A DNA stretch of 64,000 nucleotides from Chiua virens (lineage: Eukaryota; Basidiomycota; Agaricomycetes; Boletales; Boletaceae): positions 1,798,001-1,862,000 of the forward strand of contig JAHNUO010000011.1 of assembly GCA_019787685.1 (NCBI GenBank), in the 5' to 3' direction. This document shows positions 51,869 through 64,000 of this stretch, in pieces. The notes below the pieces were generated by a model that saw nothing but the letters and a program-made list of their open reading frames with translations, had not been told where the DNA came from and ran no database searches. The position numbers and the translations under genes were made by a program. Positions within the stretch are counted from its first letter, which is position 1; each line of letters opens with the position of its first letter.

Positions 51869-54800
51869 ATGAATCCTTCGACTGAGTCCTCGCCGTCCGA
51901 CAGTAATCGCAGACCCGCTACATGCCGACTATATGCTCAAGGGCGTTGTCGCTTTGGAGACAAGTGCTGGTTCAGTCATGCCACGGATGTGCAGGTAGGT
52001 CCTTCTTGAGTCGTTGGTAGGTTTCAAACATTGAGCTTGTCGCCACAACTCCCAGCCTACACTTCTCGAACCCACCTCCGCAAACACACCTTCTAGTCCA
52101 ACTTCTCGCCAGTCCTCTGATGCTCGCCCCAGACCCAAGCGTGGGGAGATTCCTTGCCGTGCTTGGAAAGCTGGGACTTGTACCAAAGGGTCCAAGTGTT
52201 GGTTTGGTCACGATATCGAATCTGTACGTGTCCCGTTTGTACATATACAGAATGTTGCATCTCATGCCGTCATACACAGAAACCAGCACCCGATTCCGTT
52301 AAGCCGTACAAGCAGAACACCTCTACCACAGCACGTGCACTTCCCGTGGAGGAAGGTCACTCTACCTCGGATCTACGGCATGCTGAGCGGCGCGCTCAAC
52401 TAGAAGCCGAACGTGCTCGGGCGCGGGGGGCCGACGTCGCCGCAGCCCGTGAGCGTGCGAACGCCGTTACTAGAGAGGAAGCTGCTAAAACGATCACTCA
52501 AGTCGTCTTTGGTTCTATCGTTACGTTCAGCGCTGGACTCGACGTTCGAAACTTGGTAACGGGTTTCGAGACATGCACACTGCGTGTTGGACCCCTTCCT
52601 CTCGATGTAAAGGAGGATGACATCCACGCTTTGATTCTCGGATTCCAAGACTCAGGGGCCACAGACCATTTCCACTTCGTCATCAAGAGAAGGCCAGATC
52701 GCAGGCTTGAGGCACACATCGTCACAGGTGTGGCTACAGGGCGGGCACTCGCCCTGGAATTGGATGGTGTCGAATTTCGAGAGGAGACTCTAGGGGTGGA
52801 GACGTCCGCTACCAACTCCCTCGAGGGTATGAACGCTGAAAACGTTCAAAGTTCCGAGATTCTTACCATATCCTGGCGTGCTCCTTCCGTGCGTTATGTC
52901 GCGGAGTATGTCGATATTGCTGTAGCCAATGACAAGGTCAAAGAACTCGATCGCGTTATCTACGGTGGTCGTCGCGTCAAGGTAGAGATGAACGCTCAGC
53001 CCCGTGGTCGCTACGTGCGCAACCTGTCGCTCAACGCGATAAAAATCAATAATCTGCCTCCCTCCGTTACCGATGAGGATGTCAAGAACTTTGCAAATTC
53101 GACATCCGTCAAACGCCTACCCATTGGTGGCGTTTCATACACTGTCGGGGAAATTGCTAGGCTGGTTCGGGAGGATATCGAGCGGGCTGTTCCAGGAGGA
53201 CTCAAAAAATTCGACGACCCTCCTGGCACCTGTACCATGGAGGGTGTCGTTGCTGCGCGCGCTCATTTTTCCTCGTGGGATGAGGCCCACACGACCCACA
53301 CGCACCTCTCAGATAAGCGGTATGGCAATCAACCAGTTTGGCTCCGGCTTCCCGATCCGATGCACTTCACGCTTGTAATCCCAGTGGAGCAATACAAGGC
53401 CCAAAAAGAACAGTGGGATTCCCTTTTGGACTCGATCAAGGATAGGAAAGCCTGTACGCTTCATATACGTGACTCCGGGAACATTATGCGCATTCGACTT
53501 TCGGGATCGGTCAAGGAAGCGACAGGTGCTTTGAAGGTGAGGGTCGAGAATCTCGCTAGGGGGGACAAAGTGGAGGGTTGGCATCGGTCCTTCGGTTTTC
53601 CCGGCAATCCGTTCGTTTCCCATATCCATTCGGCGACTGGCGCGTACCTGCGTGCCGATTCAAAACGACAGTCCCTCAATGTTTACGGGGCACCGAGAGC
53701 AGTGGATCGCGCTCGCGAAATGGTAAAGAGCGAACTTGAAAGGCTCGCATCTTTGGATTACACCGTTACTCTCGCACGGAACTCCGTGGGATTCTTCGTC
53801 AGAGAAGGGATCCAACAGTTGAAAGAAATTATTGGAGAGAACAACGTCAAGTTTACCATGTCCTCCCGAAAGATAACGGTTTCAGGCGGGGAAGAAGCAC
53901 GGCATGCGCTAGATCGTCTTATCACGCTCTCACATAAAGGCAACCAGGGCGTTGGTAGCGCAGCGCAAGGTAGCGAAACCTGCCCCATCTGTTATGACAC
54001 AGTCTCTTCTGCACATCAACTGGGCTGCGGTCACACGTACTGTGTCGCCTGCCTCCGCCATTTCATTTCCTCGGCGCTCGAATCGGACCAGTTACCTCTG
54101 ACTTGCCTCGGAGATGAAACTCAGTGTCGTGTTCCCATTCCAATTCCAACGATACAGCAATTTCTTCCTCCGGCAACCTTCAATCGGCTTCTAGAAGCAG
54201 CCTTTGACACGTACATTGCAAAACACCCTGAGGAGTACAAGCATTGCAAAACGCCGGACTGCACACAAATCTATCGTTCGGTCGTAGTTGGCAGAGTGCC
54301 TCAAACGCGCCATTGTCCGTCCTGTTTCTCTGCCGTGTGCAACGGGTGTCACGAAGAGGCACACGATGGTCTTTCTTGCGCGGAGGGCAAGGCACGACGG
54401 GATCCTGAGGAACAAGAGCGTTTGAACGACGCCTGGATCGCGTCACAAGGTGGACGCGTGAAGAAATGTCCTCAGTGCCACGTGCCGATTGAGAAACTGG
54501 AAGGGTGTAATCACATCTCATGCCGGTGCGCACCATGCCCGTTCTCATTCTCACCCGCTGAACGATAGACAGGTGCGGTGCACACATCTGTTGGCGCTGT
54601 ATGGGCATCTTCACTCAAGAGACGATTTACCCCCACATGCACCGCGCGCATCAGACAATCCACGATGATGCGCTGGCTGCTCAGGAACGACCAGGTGATA
54701 TCGGTATTCCGGTGGATATTGAGGAGCAGCTGGAGCTCTTTCGACAGGTGGGAGAGCGTCGTATCGCTGGGCTCCAACGTGCCAACGGTGCACGTCCTGT

Positions 54801-55002
54801 AAGATGGCAGCCTGAGGACGCACATGACGGGTTGGGCTTCAATATGGTCCACGAGATTAGGGAGCTCGACCGCGAGAGGTTCCGGCGCATCGAGGAGCAA
54901 AACAGGATGATCAGGGAGCAGCGCCTGCGCCGAGAAGCGGAGGAAGAGCGCAGGGAAGCGCAAGCACGGCAAAATGCCGGTTGGGGTTGTGCAATTATGT
55001 AG
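51869..55002 (+). CDS. CCCH zinc-finger RBR E3 ubiquitin ligase with CaaX terminus, 989 aa
   Basis: A predicted RING-between-RING ligase that accepts ubiquitin on a RING2 cysteine. Exons: 51869-51994, 52056-52223, 52280-54525 and 54573-55002 (2970 nt). Two RNA-binding-type CCCH fingers lie at 19-37 (CX7CX5CX3H) and 76-94 (same spacing). A coiled stretch follows (about 120-165). A long middle with RRM/KH-like alternating segments precedes the RBR module: RING1 CPICYDTVSSAHQLGCGHTYC near 665, the IBR with CKTPDCTQIY and CNGCHEEAH, and RING2 CPQCHVPIEKLEGCNHISCRC. The catalytic cysteine is that of GCNH, by analogy with parkin/HHARI. The last exon is an Arg/Glu-rich helix ending in GCAIM, a CaaX box that would be farnesylated. 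The layout resembles the non-helicase part of plant DEAH-RBR proteins. Confidence 0.9.
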
Positions 55003-55446
55003 CGCGTCTTGACTGTTGAATGACCTGGATGGATCATGGTTTCTGTTCTTGAACACGCAGTGTCCTGATTGTTCGTATATTGCCACTCAAGCGTGGTTGT
55101 AATCATAGATAGTGTCATAACCTGTGTAACTATGACGTTTAACATGACAACAGGTATCATTATCCATTAACGGTCGATCGAGTCCATTGGCCGTTTACCA
55201 GGTATTGATGTCCTCGAGCAGATACCTTCATGCATCTGATCAGGTTTACTGGAGTTTCAGTGACTTACATGCTAACATTATCAGAACTCCGCGAGGGGCC
55301 ATCCTCTGGACAGACCTCGTTTTACCTGCAAGTGAGCATACTTGGTTGACCATAGAACATTGTTTTACAATTTGCAAGTTCAATCAGCATATACCGTGGC
55401 AGCGGTATACATAACTTGAACGTCAATATTCCAGTCTCATCAAGTT
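55003..55446. other. intergenic between convergent RBR and GST-B genes
   Basis: No gene was recognised. Confidence 0.4.
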
Positions 55447-56395
55447 TCATGCACTAGTCTCAGCTTGCCTAGCTTTCCATCTAGCTTCCATGCCCTCCTT
55501 GGGTTCCAGGCAAGGTCAGTAGCATCCAAACGAGCCAAAAAAAAGATACGCTTACCACCTGAACCACCTTCTTTACGCTCTCCCGCTGCATCAACGCATT
55601 CATATACCTCTTCATCCGCTCAAACTTGGGCCCTGTCACTGTCTCCGCAAATTGTTTCCCATCCTCAGAGTCGAATGTGTTGGCAGCGACTTGTACCCAT
55701 GCCAGCAGGGGCGCGATCGCACAGTCGGCGTTCGTGAACGACCTTCCAATCGCATACTCTCCCCCATCGGCAGCCTCTGGATCAGGAAGCAACGCCTGGA
55801 TCTTCTCGAGTCCTGCGAGCACCGTATCAAAAGCCCCTTGGGTCTTCCGGCTGGCTCCGAGCAACGGTGTCTCCAAATTGCGAATTGCGGCATCCATGAA
55901 AAACCGCACGCGGGCACGCGCCGTTGGGTCGGATGCGGGCGGAAGGAGGGTCGAGTCCGGGAAGATATCGGCGAGGAACTCGAGGATCACGTAGGACTCT
56001 GTGATCTTGAACGACAGCGGGGAAGGTTCCTCGGGATGTACAATGGGTCCCCCATATGTCAACACAGGAATCTATCCGGTAACACCTCAGTAACGTGGTG
56101 TCCGAAAAGACATCGTCACTCGCCTTCCCGGTAAGCGGATTGAGTCGTGCGAACCAATCCGGTTTGTTGTAGATGTCAAAACCGTGTGCTGTGTAGGTCG
56201 CTCCGGTTTCGAGCAACGCGATTTCAACCTTGAAGGTGTGATCAGTGAGTTGCTCGGCACGGGATATGAGCCAATCATATACCCTGTAGCAGAAAGGCGA
56301 CAACTTGTGTCGCATCCATCATTGCTAGTGACCCCAGAGACGTTACAGCCCCGTACCTTTCGCGCATCGTGATAGAAAGTGATTTGCTCGGGCAT
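55447..56395 (-). CDS. glutathione S-transferase (GST-B), 243 aa
   Basis: Paralogue of GST-A, in opposite orientation 7 kb away. Exons: 56395-56357, 56303-56283, 56228-56124, 56071-55556 and 55497-55447 (732 nt). It has the same five-exon plan, with a 21-nt second exon (LSPFCYR) and a GC-donor third intron (GGGAAG|GCGAGT). Motifs: VEIALLETGATYT, IPVLTYGGP, EEPSPLSFKITESYVILEFLADIFP, ARARVRFFMDA and FTNADCAIAPLLAW. It lacks the KAGPEM segment of GST-A. Large identical stretches between the two genes indicate a fairly recent duplication. Both look intact. Confidence 0.88.
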
Positions 56396-57517
56396 GTTGC
56401 AGTAATTGAGATCCGACTCAATAAACGCTCGCACTATTGCTAAAGTCGAGATGGTCGACTTGAAGAACGCGTCCCGCCGAGGTTACGGTCAAGTTTTACG
56501 CGCCGCTGAAATTCTCGCCGTCTGTCTCGACATAAATTTCGAGCGTTGCCGCAAGTTGCTTGCCCATCTAACGATAATCACAAAGATACAAAACATGGCA
56601 GTCACGGTAAGTGACTCGCAAATCTGATGAGATGAAAGATGTTTGTGTTTGTATTACGGACATGGAGTGTCGAAGGTATATATATCATCGATATCATCCA
56701 CCATTGGCATGCACAATCGACAGTCCGAGAGAACCATGTGGTATACCTACACGATCTCGACCTTGGCAACCCAATAGTCATCGATCGTACTGCAGAACTC
56801 GACGAGATGTTGCGTGATCTGCAGGACCAGTGAATCCCATCTGGCATTACGCCCTTGATGAAGGGCAAGGTTGAAGAAACCGACTTCGCTTGGTAACAGA
56901 CACTTTGACTCCACCTTCTAGAAATTTCACGGGATACGATGGACGTGGAAAGCCGGAGACTTGGTTGGGCATGACATACCGCGAAGAATAGACCATACAC
57001 CTTTGTGATCAGTCATCCGAGGCGAAATCGTGACAGTGGCGCCCCGTTGATGTCCCCGGCGTCATCTCATGATGTTCAGCCGGATACCATGGCCACTGCA
57101 GAGACATATGGGTGAGCCACGATCGATGCTGACTTATCTGCATCTCACTCACAGCAACAACGAACTTTAGAGTTTTTTTGCCACTGGTTCATCGAGTCAA
57201 TCGTCCGCTCCCCCATTGGATTCGGATTCTCTGTAATAACGTCCCAAACAGAAACCCCTATTCCAGGAGGTCGTTAATCGCGGTTGCATCTTGGACGCAC
57301 TTAGGGAAGGACCACTCTTACCTCGATTTCTGAACGACAACTGTCTTCATCGAAGGGTGCAAAATATACATATAAATAAATAGTAAAGAGCGACAAATAA
57401 ATATAACTTGAATTTTAAATGGTACCGGCTAATCGTAGAATAAGTTCGGCAATTGTTGTTGGCCAAAATCAAAACCCTATATTCTAACCAATCTCACACA
57501 ACGTACAGGCTCTCTGT
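56396..57517. other. intergenic; one acidic 64-codon frame
   Basis: A plus-strand frame at 56639-56833 (ends TAELDEMLRDLQDQ) reads like protein but has no recognised family. The rest, including an AT-rich stretch at 57360-57440, shows nothing. Confidence 0.4.
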
Positions 57518-59206
57518 TGAACTGGGGGGTTAGTTCTGGACTCATTTTGCGTCAAGAGACGCACTAACCTATGAATAGATCTTTCAGAAGTATTATGAGG
57601 AGGTTCTACTGCCAAATGAGAGTCCATCATATATATGAGTCCCTTCCTCCTCCGTCGCTCATATAGCATCATTGATATCGATCACAGTGCGTGGATCGGC
57701 TCCGTACAGGTAGGCTGGCGTATTTGTCCTGGTGAGAAGTCGACTGTTACTTATACCGCGGGATTCGTTCCCTAGCTTGCCCTTATCTTTGGGCCGTCGC
57801 TGGTCGCCGGTCGATTATTCGATCTCGGATATTTCAAGATACCATTCCTCTTCGCCAGCTGTTTCCAGATTTTATGCACTTTTCTCGTTGCAGAGTGCAC
57901 TCGATGGTGGCAATTGTTCTTGGTGCAGGGTCTGGGAATTGGGGTGAGTTTTTCTCCTATATTCTATTTGCACTAGCACCGAATGCTACGGTGAAATAGC
58001 TTGCGAGTGGTATGGTATTCGGATTGACACTGGGGATTGTGCCACATTGGTTTTCGAAACGAAGAGGCCTAGCCATGGGTATCGTCACAATTGGGTCCTC
58101 AGTGGGAGGGACGTTATTCCCCATTGTAGCACAAAATCTGATACCTAAGATTGGGTATATCCAACATTTTTTCCTCTTAGCATGACCTTGATTGACCGAT
58201 TGCAGATTTAGGTGGACGGTCAGGAGTTTCGGATTTATTGTGATGTTCATGCTTGGGGTAGCCATCCTTGTGAGCTCTTGCTACTTGTTCTTCGGCCTCT
58301 TTGAATAGAAAAATGAATCTTGTGCCGCATGACAGACGATAGACAGACGCCTTCCGCCTGTGAACGTGAAGGGCGGCTTGCTCAATTGGACGGCACTCAA
58401 GAATCCAGCATACGCTATTTACTGTACATCGGGTGTAACTACATTTCTTGGGTTGTATACTGGCGAGTTCTTTTCCACGCGACTCCTGTTTCCAGGCAAA
58501 CGGCTCGCACTGACATGTCGTATAGTGTTGACTTACGTATCCCTTAGCGCTGTTCAATCTGGCATTTCAAACGATTTCGCCCTCTATCTCACCGCCATTG
58601 CAAATGCCGCTTCTGCTGTTGGGCGGATTCCATCTGGATATCTCGCGGACCGAGTCGGTGAGTGTTCAACAGATACTTCTACATTGATTGTGATGTTGAT
58701 ACGCGTATAGGTGCACTTAATGTCATGATTCCGTTTATCACCGTGGTGGCTGCCATGACATTCGTGTGGCCATTTGCCACGAGCAAAGGTGGGCTCATCG
58801 CGATCGCCCTGACATACGGGTGCGTGGAACATATCAATACTAGTGCCGTTCTTTGTCGTAACAGGCCATTGTCTCTTTCCAACAGTTTTGCGAATGGGAC
58901 CTATATCTCTCTGTTCCATGTGCCCGTGATGGCGATGGGTTCCACTGACGATGTCGGTAGGCGCATTGGCTTGTTCATGAGCTGTGCCGCCTTTGGTGCA
59001 CTTGCTGGGACACCGATCTCTGGGGCCATCATTTCTGCGACGGGTGGTTTCAAGGACGTGGGATGGTATGCTGGTGAGTATTCCAATTCACTGTTATCGT
59101 CGTCATGCGTACTGAGCTCAAGCCAGGGGGTGTTCTGATAGTCTCAGCGTGCCTGATGTTGTTGACGCGTTATCTTCATCTTTGCAACTGGGCGGGCAAG
59201 TTTTGA
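57518..59206 (+). pseudogene. 5'-truncated paralogue of MFS-1 (MFS-2)
   Basis: Sequence matches MFS-1 from the intron before IFQKYYEEVLLPNESP (here at about 57573) to the terminal AGKF stop at 59204, with the same intron positions. Exons include LALIFGPSLVAGRLFDLGYFKIPF, PHWFSKRRGLAMGIVTIGSSVGGT, NWTALKNPAYAIYCTSGVTTFLGLYT, LTYVSLSAVQSGISNDFALYLTAIANAASAVGR, ADRVG, MIPFITVVAAMTFVWPFATS and GDVGRRIG-like sequence. No internal stop was found in the retained exons, but exon 1 with the start codon and TM1 is absent. About 57518 is the break. One donor that is GT in MFS-1 is GC here (ACTG|GCGAGT, near 58465). A start supplied by an unrecognised upstream exon cannot be excluded. Confidence 0.75.
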
Positions 59207-59551
59207 AAGACTTTGATATGCGGCGTGGAAGAAGCAAGAGCAACTTCCCTTGGACGTACGATGTGCGTGAGGCATCCAACCGACAAAGTCGTGCAAGATG
59301 TAGCCTTGGGCATAGCTTCGCAAGCATTGTTATTTACAATTACATGACTAAATCATGTAAACGGTGTCAAGACAGTATTTATGTAGTAAATATTGGACGA
59401 AGGGTCAATATTACCAAATTTGGTGATTTTACGCCGGTTGGCTGAATGTGATATTTCCTAGTGAAAACTGACGCGCACTGACATCGATATGATTCCGACT
59501 TGATCAGTTCCGCGATTTCTTCGGCGCACATGCTCTATCACTGCGATCGCG
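59207..59551. other. intergenic, TRL1 5' flank
   Basis: Contains the TRL1 promoter region. No TATA box stood out. Confidence 0.4.
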
Positions 59552-62261
59552 ATGTTCCCATTCATCTTGTTTGACGCGCTTCGTTCTTACCTTGCCTATT
59601 CTCCAGCAATGACCGAATCACGTTTCAACCCCCGAGACTCCCAACTGATCGCTGATCTGCATCGTGTCTCACAAAAGTCCCCTAGGCTCATTCGGTCGAC
59701 CGTATATTCTGCACCATCAAACCCCTCGGTCAAGGTCCGAAGCTGGAAGATGAACGAGTTCAAATATTATGACGTTCCATCACCATTCCCAACGCTCGCA
59801 CGAGGTCTGTTTACCAGGCAGCTGAATGAGGAGGGAGGTAGTGACGAACCTCGGTATCAGATCGTCGCACGTGGATATGACAAGTTCTTCAACATTGGGG
59901 AAGTACCTTGGACAGACGTACGTTCAACGTTCTTTTTTAGGTCGCAAGTGACAATGTTAATTGTATGTTGTCCGTTGTGGTTCGTTCGGCATGACAGTGG
60001 TCGTCCTTGGAGGCGCATACTGGACCGGAGTATACGTTGTCGATGAAGTCGAATGGCTGCATCATTTTTATTGCTGCTATCTCCCCCTCCAAGTTGATTG
60101 TCACTTCCAAACACGCACTGGGAGGAATGGAAGGCGTCTCGGAAACACATTCACAAGCTGGCCACAGATGGCTTAAAACAAATTTGGCATCAAAAAGGAA
60201 AACAGAAGAGCAACTTGCAGCCGCTCTGTGGGAGAAGAATTGGACTGCAGTAGCAGAAGTAAGTTCCTGCTCGTTGACGGGTTCAATCGACCATATTGAC
60301 GATAATTGTTTTGCGCAAGCTGTGTGACGACGAGTTTGAGGAACATGTCTTGCCCTATCCCCCGGAGAAATCTGGCCTCTATCTCCATGGCATCAACGTG
60401 AATCACGAAGAATTCCATACACTTCCTACACGCGTCGTCGACGCGTTCGCCGAAGATTGGGGTTTCTTGATAACTGCGACAGTCGTATGCAAGACACTTG
60501 GGGAAGTGAAAAAGTTCACCGAAGAGATCGCAGAGACGGGAAAATGGAAAGGAGAACCAGTGGAAGGATTCGTCGTCCGCACCAGCATCGTCGATCGAAA
60601 ACCTCATGCAACATCTTGTGACAGACGACCACCGTACCCGACCGGATCTTCGTTTTTCTTCAAGGTAAAATTCGACGAACCATACTTGATGTATCGCGAC
60701 TGGCGGGAAATAACCAAATCCCTCTTGTCCACCGATGGCTCGCTCAATGATGCGAAAATTGCCAAGTCCAAGTTGAAGCGCAAGGAGACGCAGGCTTACT
60801 TTAGTTGGGTCAAGCATGAGATCCAGACGAATCGGGACGCCTTTCAGGGGTATGCGCGAGGAAAAGGAATTATAGCTACTAGGGAGCGGTTCTTGAAGTG
60901 GTTGGACTCTGAACAAGGGAAGACAGATTTGTCTGCACTCAAGGAACCGGACCAAGATACCAGGGAATTTGGTAAGACTCTCATCGTTCCCGTGGCTATT
61001 CCAGGGTGTGGTGAGTCCCTAGGTGCTCTTTCAGTCATCGTATAGTTGATACCGCTGAAATCAAGGCAAGACATCGGTCTCTGTTGCACTCGCCAACCTC
61101 TTTACATTCGGACATACCCAAAGTGATGACGTGCAAGCTAAGAAACATGGGCCAACCTTCATCAAAAACGTTGTTAATCTCTTCGAAAAACATGACGTTG
61201 TTATCGCCGACAGGTGCGTTCGCGCGTTCGTCTCATAATGTCATCTTTTTTTACGTTGTTTGTGCAGGAACAACCACTTACAGCGACACCGAGAGGCACT
61301 CCGTGATGCTGTTGCCAAAATACAACCACCCGTTCGCCTTCTCGCACTCAATTGGGCCATGGACCAGCCTCCAGCAACCATCCTGCGAGTGTGTGGTGAT
61401 CATATCTTTAATCGTGGTGATAAACACCAGACGCTACCCGCCGACGAGGGAAAGACGCATGAAAAAATAATCCTGCGGTTCATTCACGAGACCGAAGAGC
61501 TTGCTGCCTCGGAGGTAGACGCCAGGATCGAGATGGACCTTCGCGAGCCGCTCAAGGCGGCGGTAACGCGTGCGGTCGATGGATGCGTCGCTATCCTTGG
61601 TTTTGAGCGACCAAGCCAGGCGCGCATTGACGAGGCGGTCGCAGTCGCCAAAGGCTACGCGCCAGCGATGACAAAGGGCGCAGGCAAGAGAGAGAAAAAG
61701 GCCAAAACACCCGCACAACCGCGGTACTTTGGGATATTGGCCGAGCTCGACATCGAGGCGCTCATTGCGCCCCTGATAGAGCAGGAAGACGACGTGCCCT
61801 ACAACGGTAAGACGTTCTGGCGCAAATTGGTCAGCGACAAACGGATCAGTCATCGACCGCATATCACGATCGTGCACAAGGCGGGGCTACCCGAGGCAGC
61901 TGACCTTTGGGAACGGTGCAGTGTGCTCGATGGACTGCGAGCGCCGCCGCTCTTCTCGTTCACGCTCGGATACCTTGTTTGGAACGAGAGGGTCATGGCC
62001 ATGACGGTGGAGGATGTTGAACTTGCCAGCGTGGGTGATGAGGAGGATGCGGGGCAAGAAAACCATGTGTTCGTATCGCAGTTACCTGCCGAGGTCCGAG
62101 ACTGCCTTCATATCACCGTGGGCACAGTCAGCGCAGATGTTCTCCCGTACGAAGCAAAGTGTCTTGTGGAAGCGTGGCAACATGGGGAGCGGACCGGGAT
62201 TGGTTCTTTAGAGCTGGGAGGGTTGACAGGAAAGGGCAGGATCAGAGGATTGATGTCATGA
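59552..62261 (+). CDS. TRL1: fungal tRNA ligase Trl1, 819 aa
   Basis: The trifunctional enzyme that heals and seals tRNA exons after intron removal and joins HAC1-type mRNA in the unfolded-protein response. Exons: 59552-59917, 59998-60258, 60320-61010, 61066-61213 and 61268-62261 (2460 nt). The N-terminal ligase domain carries the nucleotidyl-acceptor lysine in MKSNGCIIF (Lys139), KRKETQAYFSWVKHEI and related motifs. The central polynucleotide kinase has its P-loop PVAIPGCGKTS split by an intron near residue 440. The C-terminal cyclic phosphodiesterase has two HxT motifs (RPHITIVH near 685 and CLHITVGT near 768). A start at 59609 (MTESRFNPRD) is equally possible and would give 800 residues. 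It is typical full length for fungal Trl1. Confidence 0.93.
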
Positions 62262-64000
62262 TACTATCAAGTATTTTATTATTGGAAGTCCACAGTAGGA
62301 CGCACTCGCAACCATTCCAAATTCCTCGCCTAGTCTGAGGCAAATCATTTTTCTACTCAATGGATCGCCTTCGTAATTTGGACTCTTACGATCAACCTAA
62401 AGAGTGATAGTGATGATTTAGAAGAATCCCATGCAACCTTGGAGTGTGTCGACTTGTCAGGACGCTTGCACACGCCAATAGCGCAAGCCTCGGTGTGGCC
62501 GACTTGTTTCAGGTTTTCATCTCGCTTCACAACGGTCGGAGTGAGCGCAACATAGTCAATCGAGGTGATGCTGCTATGATAATCAATGACATGGACTGGG
62601 AAGACCACAAGGCAGTAATGGTTTCGCCTCGGAAATTAGTTCTCCTTTAGAAGATGGCTCCTGGGTGACCGCGGATATCACCGTGACGAGGCCACGGTAA
62701 TACGAGCATAAAATTTTGGGAAAAATGGATTTCCCTTCATCGAAGGCGAGTTTGAACTGTGTGGGATGGAGACGACGAACGGTGAAGGGACGGTAAGCAG
62801 AATGATCTGATCGATGGTTACATCCGGTGCTTCCGGAAAGGAGCGTGTGCTCTTGCATGGAACAAAAGCAGGTCTTGTTACGGCTGACAGCGAGTGAAAC
62901 GGGGGAACAGCTGTGGATTGAAGCTTCTCAGCCTGTACAATGCGGTAGTTTGGTTCATCCGTGCGTGTGCGCTCTCCTGAAAAAACTTCCGAGAACGGTC
63001 TTTCCCGTGGTAAGTCATACATAGTTTGCGTATATGCAGCCTCACGTTCAAGTATGAGATCTTGAGGCGCCACCACTCCCAAGCAAATATGTGGGTGACA
63101 TTCCTCCGTCCTTTGCGCGCGTTAACAGCACACGCAAGGTTTCCCATGAACTTCTAGAAAAAGTTGAAAATATCGTGATCGCCTGAGATAGGCTATGAAA
63201 TGTGTGCCTGGTCGACTATCGTCGATGAAAGCTTGTCAGAATTCACGTAAGGCGTTTGGTTATGTTGAAATATTTTGCAAGCTGTGAACGATCTCATTGA
63301 TATCCGCTGGCATTGTGAGAAATAACGCGTGCGGCTGTAGTGACGTTGGTACGTACTAGTGCCAGCCTCGCTACCGGCAGGTTTGGATCATGTATACGCG
63401 ACGATAAATGCGCCACGCGCCTTATCCTGGCGTGCGGTAATATGAAGCCTTGGGTTCGGTTTGCGAACCCGAGGTTTCTTTTCCCCGGTCGAGCTTATCC
63501 TGCTCAGCACCCTGGGCCTGAAACCGCCGATCGGCAATTGTGTTGATGCTACTAGCAGGGCAACAGAGAATCGGCCGAGAATCCAAGCAAACGGGCATGA
63601 CAATTCTCGTGTCGTTCCCGCCGCTCGTGGGATATACGTTACTTGGTAGGTGAGAACGCCGGGGGTGTCATCCTTGCAACAATCCTAATCCAGTACCGTA
63701 TCTGCACACACTCGCACAACACCGCTTTCGAGACAAGGTCAACGGCCTCGCTAAGTCTGCGAATTTTTGAAACACGGAGTAATGATCGTTGCAGCGACGG
63801 AAATAGACCGTATTTACCTTTGCTTACTAAGGGTTCGTGTCACAGAGGATACTGAGCGCAGAAGGAGCCCCTGATTTGACCATAGGGTAGTGTTTCCGTA
63901 GTGTGGTGGTAGCCTCGGCCACTCGGCGGCGGCGATACGATCGCGGTGAAAACGGTGCAAATACGGGGTGAGTCAGGGATGGACCTTGAACAAACCCGAT
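62262..64000. other. no convincing gene
   Basis: Frames of 60-134 codons exist on both strands (longest 62678-63082 minus, with LQSTAVPPFHSLSAVTRP). None shows a known domain, and none could be joined to others by convincing splicing. The window may end inside the flank of a further gene. Confidence 0.4.

Overview
The window looks like nuclear DNA of an agaricomycete (mushroom-lineage) fungus. Genes are dense and split by many 45-80 nt introns with GT(A/G)NGT donors and CAG/TAG acceptors. The gene families (MCT-type MFS permeases, zf-C3Hc3H proteins, G-domain GTPases, Ure2p-like GSTs, CCCH+RBR ubiquitin ligases) fit a Ceratobasidiaceae/Rhizoctonia-like genome; that placement is inference. All gene models were spliced by hand. 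Where I give a protein length, the exon lengths sum to an exact multiple of three.

Left part (1-12.2 kb): an MCT-type permease gene (2630-4756) lies between two diverged direct copies of an unclassified ~0.7 kb repeat (about 1-790 and 5105-12130). A full-length, apparently intact LINE (5261-11570, ORF1 + ORF2, poly-A, 12-14 bp target-site duplication) interrupts the right copy. A decayed fragment of a related LINE 3' end sits at 2135-2375.

13-31 kb: a zf-C3Hc3H protein; glycine cleavage H-protein (minus) head-to-head with an ATG18/PROPPIN (plus); two tandem MFS paralogues whose duplication also copied the tail of ATG18; then, on the minus strand, a WD40/coiled-coil protein and a flavin-dependent halogenase-like enzyme.

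31-38 kb: a complete ISWI chromatin-remodelling ATPase (minus), then a frameshifted fragment of the condensin subunit CAP-G that ends abruptly where an AT-rich block begins.

38.6-42.9 kb holds the most unusual object. It is a G-domain GTPase gene (minus) with a GC-normal first third and an AT-rich remainder. Between its two coding halves lies a tandem array of ~84 bp units. Each unit reads as one complete intron (GTAAGT...ATAG) followed by exactly one in-frame codon. Counted literally the gene has 40 exons, 28 of them 3 nt long, and the whole reading frame closes (470 aa).

44-64 kb: a Kelch/DUF4110 protein (KLHDC4/Kel3-like, minus); two GST paralogues (plus at 48.3 kb, minus at 55.4 kb) enclosing an omega-class GST/glutathionyl-hydroquinone reductase (minus) and a CCCH-zinc-finger RBR E3 ligase ending in a CaaX box (plus); a 5'-truncated second copy of the first MFS gene; and tRNA ligase TRL1 (plus). 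The last 1.7 kb shows no convincing gene.

The genes do not form one pathway. Housekeeping genes (GCV3, ATG18, ISWI, KEL3-like, TRL1) are interleaved with duplicated accessory genes (MFS, GST) and mobile or decayed DNA. Six introns across the window begin with GC rather than GT, an unusually visible number.
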